The translations under genes were made by a program, and so were the position numbers. Source: Nitrospinota bacterium (GTDB taxonomy: Bacteria; Nitrospinota; Nitrospinia; JACRGO01). From it: DNA of 9,346 nucleotides. Where the stretch lies: NCBI GenBank assembly GCA_016212295.1, contig JACRGO010000183.1, positions 1 through 9,346 on the forward strand, read 5' to 3'. The notes under the pieces were generated by a model. That model was not told where the DNA came from. It worked only from the letters and a program-made list of their open reading frames with translations, and made no database searches. Below, piece after piece: positions 5,378 through 9,346 of the stretch (position 1 is its first letter; each line of letters starts with the position of its first letter).

Positions 5378-5844
5378 TAGCCGTTAACCTCCACGAACCG
5401 GAAATTGAATTTTCCATCATTAATTTCGATAATCCCAACGGATGGGCCATGGCCGTCTCTTGGACTAGAAAAAGCCCCTGGGCTGAAATAGGCCAGTCCG
5501 TTTTCCCTCAAAAGGACCCGGCGGTGCAGGTGGCCGAAGAGGACTATATCGTAGCCTTCGGCCTGGTCCTCCTCCCTGGAAAATATCTTAATCCTTGGAG
5601 GCTGGTGGGAAAGGAAGATGCGGACATTCTCGATTTCAACGGTCTCGGATAGCGGGAGGAAATTTCCCGCGTCGCAGTTCCCCTTCACCCCACCTATGAA
5701 ATTGTAGTGACTTTGGAGGATTTTCAACTCGCCAAGGAAAATGTCGCCCAGGGTGAGCAATAATGAATTCTTGGGGAAAAGATCTTTTACGTTCCCGGAG
5801 TTGATTGTCCCATGAGTGTCAGAGATGACCGCGATTTTGACCAT
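5377..5844 (-). CDS. YfcE/MJ0936-type metallophosphoesterase
   Basis: This 155-aa calcineurin-like phosphoesterase contains the full metal-binding set in order: SDTHG (Asp9, His11), LGD (Asp34), GNCD (Asn56, Asp58), LSH (His80) and GHLH (His105, His107). Length and motif order match the YfcE/MJ0936 group, small cytoplasmic enzymes that hydrolyse phosphodiesters in vitro with two divalent metals, often manganese; the physiological substrate is generally unknown. The ATG at 5844 begins the first beta strand (MVKIAVISDTHG) as in relatives; it lacks an obvious Shine-Dalgarno. It is convergent with the glycosyltransferase and divergent from the thioredoxin-like gene. The stop codon overlaps the end of the large inverted repeat, so the C-terminus (RFVEVNG) may be set by the repeat insertion. 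Confidence 0.92.
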   Translation of the reverse strand: MVKIAVISDTHGTINSGNVKDLFPKNSLLLTLGDIFLGELKILQSHYNFIGGVKGNCDAGNFLPLSETVEIENVRIFLSHQPPRIKIFSREEDQAEGYDIVLFGHLHRRVLLRENGLAYFSPGAFSSPRDGHGPSVGIIEINDGKFNFRFVEVNG

Positions 5845-5908
5845 GGCTATGATTACTTTTAAATTGAAAATCCACTTCTTAGTATATTATAGTTATCTTA
5901 AGGTGTAT

Positions 5909-5951
5909 GGCGGCATGGCCGCAACCAAAATAAATTTCTGCGTAATAATAT
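5909..5951 (+). repeat. Upstream block shared with the glycosyltransferase gene, copy B
   Basis: This copy has TGGCCGCAACCAAAATAAA at 5916-5934, running without interruption into TTTCTG and AATAATAT before the ATG at 5952. Just before it, GCGGC-ATG-GCCGC forms a small GC-rich hairpin absent from copy A. The gap 5845-5951 between the divergent genes also has a TATAAT on the minus strand (5891-5886) that could serve the phosphodiesterase, though no clear -35 is present. Confidence 0.6.
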
Positions 5952-6503
5952 ATGGAAGCAACACTGGAACAAAACAAACAGGCGTCTATCGCGGAGACCT
6001 TTAACCTCAACAAGATCATCCTGCTGGTCGCCGCCGCCTTGGTGCTCCGCGCGTTTTTCGTGTACGAGGAGCCATTGGTTCCCCTGAAGGTGGGAGACCA
6101 TGTGCCGGATTTCCATCTCTCCCTTTTTAACGGGAAACAGTTAAACCAAAAGGATATCATGGGCGCACCGCACGTCTTCTTCTTTTACGCCAACTGGTGT
6201 CCCTGCGCCAATTTCTCCATCCAGTTTTTTAACAAGGCCCACGTGGAATACTCAGGCAAGGGGATAAAATTCGTGGCGGTGGGATTTCAGGACAAAAAAG
6301 ACGCCTTGGAATCCTTCATCCAGCGCCACCAAGTACCCTTTACAGCCGGACCGGACGAAAAAAGCGATGTCAGTAAACTCTTTGGAATCGCCACTCCTCC
6401 CACAACGGTCTTCGTGAACTCGGATGGAAGCGTCGCGTCCATCTTCTCCGGTAAAATCAAGAAATACTCTGAATTAACAGAATATCTGGAGAAGCTTTTA
6501 TAA
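5952..6503 (+). CDS. Membrane-anchored TlpA/ResA-like thioredoxin with CxC site
   Basis: This 183-aa protein has one N-terminal membrane anchor (about residues 20-37) and then a thioredoxin/redoxin fold (44-183) expected outside the cytoplasmic membrane. Family marks are VGDHVPDFHL at 47-56, FFFYANWCPC at 76-85, the central FVAVGFQDKKDALESF, and the cis-proline segment IATPPTTVFVN with Pro149/150. The active site is unusual: W82-C83-P84-C85 gives Cys-Pro-Cys, one residue shorter than the normal C-x-x-C. The fold suggests a thiol-disulfide reductase for apocytochrome c or other exported proteins, or a peroxiredoxin-like activity; the CxC site makes the exact reaction uncertain. The next gene, two bases downstream, is a CcdA homologue, the usual electron donor for such proteins, so the pair is an operon. 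The start has no Shine-Dalgarno and follows the shared upstream block. Confidence 0.88.
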   Translation: MEATLEQNKQASIAETFNLNKIILLVAAALVLRAFFVYEEPLVPLKVGDHVPDFHLSLFNGKQLNQKDIMGAPHVFFFYANWCPCANFSIQFFNKAHVEYSGKGIKFVAVGFQDKKDALESFIQRHQVPFTAGPDEKSDVSKLFGIATPPTTVFVNSDGSVASIFSGKIKKYSELTEYLEKLL

Positions 6504-6505
6504 CC

Positions 6506-7186
6506 ATGTCCCCAGCCCTGGCCTTTTACGGCGGTCTACTCAACTTCTTCTCAATATGGATACTCTGCCTCCTGCAGATAGTCCCCTTCCTCTTTTCCTA
6601 TATGGTGGGCATGAGCCTGGCCGAAATCGGGGAAAGCAGCCAAAAAGAGAAGTTCACTGAAACCCTGACAGTGGTAATTTGCTCATTGTCCGGCTTCGGC
6701 TTTCTTTATTGCTCCCTCGGCGCCTCCACCACGAGATTCGCCTCGTTCCTGTTTCTTTACCAGTCCCTCCTCCTGCAGATAGGCGGAGTCCTTCTATTCC
6801 TTTGCTCAGCTTACTTCCTCGGCATTTTGAAAGTACCGGACGCCTTCCGGCTGCCGTTAAGGTTCATAGGAAGTTTTCTTGCCGGGGCCATCCTTGGGCT
6901 TGCCTACCAACCGTGCGTAACGCCTGCCTTGTCCGCCATCTACAACGCAATAAAGCGCCCTGGCACTTTTCCCCAGGGTTTTACCCTTTTGGTCTTTTAC
7001 ACTCTCGGTTTGCTGACAGCCTTGGGCATAGTGGGTTACGGCATGGTGTTCCTGTTCTCGCTGGATAAACTTAAAATACTCAGGAAGGCCGCGGTTAAAT
7101 TTTGCGGGCTTGCCCTGCTTTTTATCTCCGCGCTGCTCCTTCTGCAAAAGATGACGGTTTATAAGAGCATGCTGGTCAGAATGTAA
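6506..7186 (+). CDS. CcdA/DsbD-like transmembrane thiol transporter
   Basis: This 226-aa integral membrane protein has about six hydrophobic helices (roughly 5-34, 53-72, 82-107, 117-146, 157-185 and 194-214), the CcdA topology. The two redox cysteines are present: Cys21 in CLLQIVPFLFSY, aligning with the family's C-x5-P helix-1 motif, and Cys137 in AYQPCVTPALSAIY, matching the WTPC-GP motif of helix 4. CcdA proteins pass electrons from cytoplasmic thioredoxin through the membrane to an outside thioredoxin-like partner, here surely the preceding protein. ATG 6506 is two bases after that stop; GGAG about 15 bases upstream and the tight spacing suggest coupling. The residues before Cys21 (FFSIWIL) differ from the usual SP-C, so it is a divergent member. 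No terminator is evident; a degraded reading frame follows. Confidence 0.88.
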   Translation: MSPALAFYGGLLNFFSIWILCLLQIVPFLFSYMVGMSLAEIGESSQKEKFTETLTVVICSLSGFGFLYCSLGASTTRFASFLFLYQSLLLQIGGVLLFLCSAYFLGILKVPDAFRLPLRFIGSFLAGAILGLAYQPCVTPALSAIYNAIKRPGTFPQGFTLLVFYTLGLLTALGIVGYGMVFLFSLDKLKILRKAAVKFCGLALLFISALLLLQKMTVYKSMLVRM

Positions 7187-7188
7187 AA

Positions 7189-7430
7189 AGCCCGGCTATA
7201 GTAAAGAATGTTCAGAAAAACATAGGCGGTCTTTCCCATACAGTCGGCTATCATCTCGAAGACAGGGCATACAAGGCATTGCCGGCGCTCTTAAAGAGGG
7301 ATTTTGGAATTGAAGCAGAAGGGAGATTAAAGACGGCAAAGAGGTTATAATAATAGGCGAGGGCAAATCTCAACTATCGAAAGATGACATAGATGATTTT
7401 CTGAATATAGTAGAAAGGGTAACTCCTTAA
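7189..7430 (+). pseudogene. Decayed fragment of a PD-(D/E)xK-nuclease-like (DUF3782-type) gene
   Basis: Two reading frames together spell the C-terminal part of a known protein type. Frame one (7192-7347) reads VQKNIGGLSHTVGYHLEDRA, then YKALPALLKRDFGIEAEGRLK, ending at TAA 7348. The second frame (7341-7430) continues with EVIIIGEGKSQLSKDDIDDF and LNIVERVTP, ending at TAA 7428. From memory, intact relatives have an N-terminal coiled coil, then the LSxTVGYxLED and IIGExKxQ blocks, and a longer stretch between EGRL and the second block. Here the N-terminus and part of the middle are missing and the frame is shifted, so it is a relic. It starts a few bases after the ccdA stop, suggesting a deletion joined them. 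The assignment rests on motif recall. Confidence 0.7.
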
Positions 7431-7439
7431 ATTGTAATT

Positions 7440-7760
7440 TTATTTGCGGCCCTTCGCGTTCAATAGTCATGAGTCTGCGCCTCTCTGCCCTCTGCTCCAA
7501 TTGAAAATTGTCAATTGAGAATTGGCTTACACCTTCCGTCCTCCGCCTTTTGCCAATGATTTAATGGCATTGACCCAATGACTGTTTTTGATTTCAGGTT
7601 TTAAATCCGCATTCCGCAATCCCAAATCCGCAATCATCCCCGTCTCCAGCAATTTCCAATTGTCAATCGTAAATTGACTCTGTCTTCCGCCTTCCGTCCT
7701 CCGTCTTCCGCCTTTCACTGCCCCCTGCCCCCTGCCCCCTCTGATACCTGCCTTTTCATT
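7440..7760. repeat. Low-complexity phrase-repeat island
   Basis: This stretch holds no gene. It is a patchwork of short motifs: CAATTGAAAATTGTCAATTG (7498-7517); variants of CCAATGA; CCGCATTCCGCAATCCC and AAATCCGCAATC (7607-7634); TCCAATTGTCAATCGTAAAT (7656-7675) followed by TGACTCTG; a run of TCTTCCGCC/TTCCGTCC variants (7681-7712); and three near-tandem CCCCTG units (7718-7740). All lie on one strand as pyrimidine-rich text, and several recur at 8362-8460 and 8859-8930. Such mosaics are typical of intergenic DNA in some Nitrospirota- and Planctomycetota-type genomes (recall). Confidence 0.7.
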
Positions 7761-7791
7761 GCTCGTTACAGATTGCAAATCTGTAACGAGC
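7761..7791. repeat. Perfect palindromic element, copy 1
   Basis: GCTCGTTACAGATT (7761-7774) and its exact complement (7778-7791) flank the three bases GCA. The 3' flank CGGAAACTTA resembles that of copy 3 at 8645-8680. With the copies at 8497 and 8645 this is a small dispersed family. Its REP-like character is inferred. Confidence 0.85.
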
Positions 7792-7840
7792 GGAAACTTA
7801 AGTCAAAAGCAGACTTGACCCTTTTCTTGTCTCTGTCCGC

Positions 7841-8290
7841 CTATAATACGCCTCTAGGCGGGAGGAGTTTTTCAATGAGGGACTTGAGGAATGAAAGTTC
7901 CTCATTCTGTGCCTCAAGGGAGGTTTCTATCTGGGTTAGTTTCTTCTGCTGATTCCAGAGTATCCGTCCCATGATCCCCATTAAGGAAAGGGCAACTGTA
8001 ATAAAAAGCCCCAACATCCATTGGAGGATATCGAACCGTCCGTTGATATCATCAAATCGCTTATTAGTTGACTCCTTGAGGTCATTAATCTGCTGCTGAA
8101 TGGCCCTCTGTCCTTCATCCAACCTTTTTATCTCTGCCTTTAATTCCTTAATATCACCACGGATATTTGCCAGACCTTCAATAATCTCTCTGTCGGATAT
8201 GCGAGGGGCAACTTCAACCGCAAGGACATTCGCGGAAGGATACATGGCGCAGAACGCGAGAGACAGGATAATGAGAAAGGCTTTCTTCAT
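7841..8290 (-). CDS. Secreted or membrane coiled-coil protein, family unknown
   Basis: The 149-aa product has, in order, an N-terminal signal or membrane segment (MKKAFLIILSLAFCAMY, residues 1-17, possible cleavage after ANVLA), a heptad-rich coiled coil (about 35-82, IRGDIKELKAEIKRLDEG then IQQQINDLKESTNKRFDDIN), one transmembrane helix (about 86-108, WMLGLFITVALSLMGIM), and a second coiled coil to the end (112-145). It is probably an oligomeric inner-membrane protein with the first coil outside. Proteins of this layout are widespread in Aquificota- and Desulfobacterota-type genomes without assigned function (recall). ATG 8290 is preferred over an upstream TTG at 8329 because that TTG is part of the -35 hexamer of a good promoter and would prepend a non-signal sequence. 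The gene is embedded in a repeat island. Confidence 0.8.
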   Translation of the reverse strand: MKKAFLIILSLAFCAMYPSANVLAVEVAPRISDREIIEGLANIRGDIKELKAEIKRLDEGQRAIQQQINDLKESTNKRFDDINGRFDILQWMLGLFITVALSLMGIMGRILWNQQKKLTQIETSLEAQNEELSFLKSLIEKLLPPRGVL

Positions 8291-8299
8291 GATGCCTAA

Positions 8300-8329
8300 A
8301 GTGTAGCCGCAATACGGGAGGAATGTCAA
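8300..8329 (-). promoter_or_regulatory. Promoter of the coiled-coil gene, near-leaderless
   Basis: On the minus strand a perfect TTGACA (8329-8324) and TACACT (8305-8300, 4/6 match) are 18 bases apart. The ATG at 8290 is only nine bases after the -10, so transcription would start within about three bases of the start codon. No Shine-Dalgarno is seen. Confidence 0.55.
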
Positions 8330-8361
8330 TTGGATTTTGGGTCTCGAATTTTATATTGGGG

Positions 8362-8431
8362 ATTTTAAACCCAAGTCCTTAATCCCTCAGTCTCCAGCGG
8401 CTTTTTAATTGTAAATCGTCAATTGACTCTG
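8362..8431. repeat. 70-bp direct repeat, copy 1
   Basis: This block runs from ATTTTAAACCCAAGTCC through TCTCCAGCGG to TCGTCAATTGACTCTG and recurs with few changes at 8859-8930. A shorter relative is at 7642-7691. After it come more phrases (TCTTCCGCC; GTCAACTGTTAACTG and AAAACTGTCAAC at 8455-8480). It is non-coding. Confidence 0.8.
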
Positions 8432-8496
8432 TCTTCCGCCTTCGCCCTTCCCTGTCAACTGTTAACTGAAAACTGTCAACCGCCTTTTTTACTGCT

Positions 8497-8521
8497 CGTT
8501 ACAGGTTTGCAACCTGTAACG
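8497..8521. repeat. Palindromic element, copy 2
   Basis: CGTTACAGGTT (8497-8507) and AACCTGTAACG (8511-8521) flank TGC. It differs from copy 1 by paired changes (GATT/AATC to GGTT/AACC) that keep the stem intact. Confidence 0.85.
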
Positions 8522-8568
8522 CATCTTCCGCCTGGATTTACAATCCGTGGAGAGGCCTGCCCGCGCCA

Positions 8569-8621
8569 CCTGCCTGCCGCGCTCCGCTTGGCGCAGGCAG
8601 GAGCAAAGCGCGGCAGGCAGG
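8569..8621. repeat. GC-rich hairpin with GCAGGCAGG arms
   Basis: CCTGCCTGCCGCGCT (8569-8583) pairs perfectly with AGCGCGGCAGGCAGG (8607-8621). The 23-base centre contains a further GCGCAGGCAGG copy. It would form a very stable hairpin in either strand. Similar elements are common in environmental genomes (recall). Confidence 0.8.
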
Positions 8622-8644
8622 GATTGAAAATCCCGATGGTATGG

Positions 8645-8669
8645 CGTTACAGATTGCAAATCTGTAACG
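8645..8669. repeat. Palindromic element, copy 3
   Basis: CGTTACAGATT (8645-8655) and AATCTGTAACG (8659-8669) flank GCA and are followed by AGCGGAACTTA. The core and right flank match copy 1 at 7761-7800. Confidence 0.85.
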
Positions 8670-8680
8670 AGCGGAACTTA

Positions 8681-8775
8681 TCAGGGCTAAAGCCCCGATA
8701 TGATGTTTGCCCATTAACCCCAGCCTTAAGGCTGGGGTTAATGGAGGCATTCTATGAATTGGGCTTTAGCCCTGA
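8681..8775. repeat. Nested double palindrome (cruciform-type)
   Basis: The outer arms TCAGGGCTAAAGCCC (8681-8695) and GGGCTTTAGCCCTGA (8761-8775) are perfect 15-bp complements. Inside them lies a perfect 34-bp palindrome, 8711-8744, centred on CCTTAAGG with outer ends CCATTAACCCC and GGGGTTAATGG. The element abuts palindrome copy 3, and together they make a composite of about 130 bases. The frame open across it is a by-product of the symmetry, not a gene. Confidence 0.9.
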
Positions 8776-8858
8776 CAGCGCCACGGCCAACAAACTTGCT
8801 CGGATTGTTTACCGGAACCGTCGCTTTTAAATTCAGGATTTTAGATTTTAGATTTGGA

Positions 8859-8930
8859 ATTTTAAACCCAAGCCCTTTCAATCCCTAAGTCTCCAACGGC
8901 TTTCCAATTGTAAATCGTCAATTGACTCTG
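8859..8930. repeat. 70-bp direct repeat, copy 2
   Basis: This is a near-copy of 8362-8431 with the same blocks (TTTTAAACCCAAG, AATCCCT, AGTCTCCA, TAAATCGTCAATTGACTCTG). The two copies bracket the palindrome cluster 8497-8775, so the whole cluster could move or recombine as a unit; that is inference. Confidence 0.8.
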
Positions 8931-8983
8931 CTCAAGACGCGGCCGCATTTTCTCAGCCCATTTTGCCCGGCTGAAAATTGCTT

Positions 8984-9012
8984 TTGTATTTATGGTTTGC
9001 TGAGCATATAAT
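8984..9012 (+). promoter_or_regulatory. Promoter of the toxin-like gene, leaderless
   Basis: TTGTAT (8984-8989, 3/6 match) and a perfect TATAAT (9007-9012) are 17 bases apart. The ATG at 9021 lies eight bases after the -10, so the transcript would begin at or next to the start codon. There is no Shine-Dalgarno. Confidence 0.55.
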
Positions 9013-9025
9013 AATGCAATATGCT
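9003..9025. promoter_or_regulatory. Candidate operator over -10 and start codon
   Basis: AGCATAT (9003-9009) and its exact complement ATATGCT (9019-9025) are nine bases apart, with dyad centres 16 bases apart, covering the -10 hexamer and the ATG. Its position suits autorepression, as in many toxin-antitoxin operons. Chance occurrence in AT-rich DNA cannot be excluded. Confidence 0.4.
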
Positions 9026-9326
9026 GTATATCGAGGTTATTTCAAAACTTGGAAAGCATATTAGAACCACCAAAAGGCATTGGGACTATATTACCAGTAA
9101 ACATGAGTCAATAATTGGAATGGAGAAACAGATTGAAGAGACGCTGAAAAATCCCGTTTATGCCAGGCTCAGCAAGGAAGATAAAGAGGTATATCTTTAT
9201 TATGCCGCTTGCGGCAAATATTTTATGTGTGTTGTTTGCCGTCATCTTAATGGAGACGGCTTTATCATCACCGCATATTTAACAGACAATATCAAGAAGG
9301 GGGTGGCGGTATATGAAACCAATTAA
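9021..9326 (+). CDS. Putative toxin, DUF4258/BECR-fold nuclease-like
   Basis: This 101-aa protein resembles small proteins usually found directly before a DUF2283 gene. Typical marks in order are IRTTKRHWDYI (14-24), His28, a helix with EETLKNP (39-45), a conserved Ser51 followed by YLYYA (58-62), FMCVVCRHLNG (68-78), and GFIITAYLTDNIKKG (80-94). The alternating strands and late ITAY strand fit the barnase/EndoU/colicin-E5/RelE-like fold used by RNA-cleaving toxins; activity is inferred, not shown. It would act in the cytoplasm on RNA, held in check by its partner. The stop overlaps the next ATG by 14 bases, so the two are translationally coupled. The promoter is built into the start region with a possible operator. 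Toxin before antitoxin is the reverse of the classical order. The pairing makes this call stronger than the sequence alone. Confidence 0.7.
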   Translation: MLYIEVISKLGKHIRTTKRHWDYITSKHESIIGMEKQIEETLKNPVYARLSKEDKEVYLYYAACGKYFMCVVCRHLNGDGFIITAYLTDNIKKGVAVYETN

Positions 9327-9346
9327 TATAGCATACGACGCGACAG
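9313..9346 (+). CDS. Start of a DUF2283-like putative antitoxin (partial)
   Basis: Only eleven codons are in view, MKPINIAYDAT, then the window ends. The start lies inside the end of the toxin-like gene in another frame. DUF2283 proteins are short and begin in this manner (a strand reading I-x-YD followed by a small residue and Ala-Asp), and they commonly follow DUF4258-like genes. The identity is therefore supported by both the first residues and position, but the bulk of the protein is not visible. Confidence 0.5.
   Translation, partial: MKPINIAYDAT

Noticed and set aside
7718-7740. Tandem CCCCTG units considered as a CRISPR or VNTR.
   Set aside because: Units are 6-7 bases with no spacers; it is simple-sequence expansion within the phrase island.
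8423-8830. 135-aa plus-strand frame through the palindrome cluster.
   Set aside because: The frame is opened by the symmetry of the repeats (PALRLGLMEAFYELGFSP comes from palindrome text) and has no start signal or domain.

Overview
The window looks like chromosomal DNA of an uncultured, probably anaerobic or microaerophilic, environmental bacterium of moderate GC content. The grounds are a reverse rubrerythrin (peroxide defence in anaerobes), two lipoproteins with good lipoboxes, a CcdA/TlpA-type thiol-redox pair, an HTH plus zinc-ribbon regulator of the COG3357 type, and many short intergenic repeat 'phrases' of the kind common in Nitrospirota, Desulfobacterota-like, Omnitrophota and Bacteroidota genomes. 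The sequence alone does not fix the phylum. No rRNA, tRNA, CRISPR array or intact transposase gene was found.

Layout. 1-230: a palindromic repeat and a rightward terminator. 230-733 (-): a lipoprotein that appears to start at ATT. 1850-922 (-): a two-gene operon, reverse rubrerythrin then a stand-alone CheY-like receiver, joined by an ATGA overlap. 2245-2700 (+): a charged lipoprotein. 2815-3348 (+): an HTH/zinc-ribbon regulator followed 12 bases later by a second small zinc-ribbon protein. 3677-4007: a strong sigma70-type promoter, a 72-aa zinc-finger protein and a terminator. 4142-5296 (+) and 5844-5377 (-): a GT4 glycosyltransferase and a YfcE-type phosphodiesterase, convergent, both ending in the arms of one large inverted repeat. 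5952-7186 (+): a membrane-anchored thioredoxin-like protein with an unusual Cys-Pro-Cys site and a CcdA-like transporter, almost certainly an operon. 7189-7430: a frameshifted relic of a nuclease-like family. 7431-9000: an island of palindromes, nested hairpins and low-complexity phrases surrounding one small coiled-coil membrane protein on the minus strand. 9021-9346: a probable toxin-antitoxin pair, the second gene cut by the window end.

How the genes relate. Rubrerythrin and CheY are translationally coupled, which suggests a link between oxidative stress and signalling. The thioredoxin-like protein and CcdA homologue form an electron-transfer pair: CcdA moves reducing power across the membrane to the anchored, externally facing partner. 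The three small zinc proteins lie close together, but only the first two look co-transcribed. The other genes look like independent units.

Expression signals split into two classes. Some genes have good Shine-Dalgarno sequences (the ATT lipoprotein, rubrerythrin, and the genes at 3118 and 3732). Others have none and instead have an AT-rich or -10-like hexamer a few bases before the start (2245, 2815, 8290 on minus, 9021; also 4142 and 5952, which share an upstream block). This suggests substantial leaderless or SD-independent initiation. The most unusual items are the CxC thioredoxin/CcdA pair, the ATT-start lipoprotein, the repeat that supplies both ends of a convergent gene pair, and the self-contained promoter/operator of the toxin-antitoxin pair.
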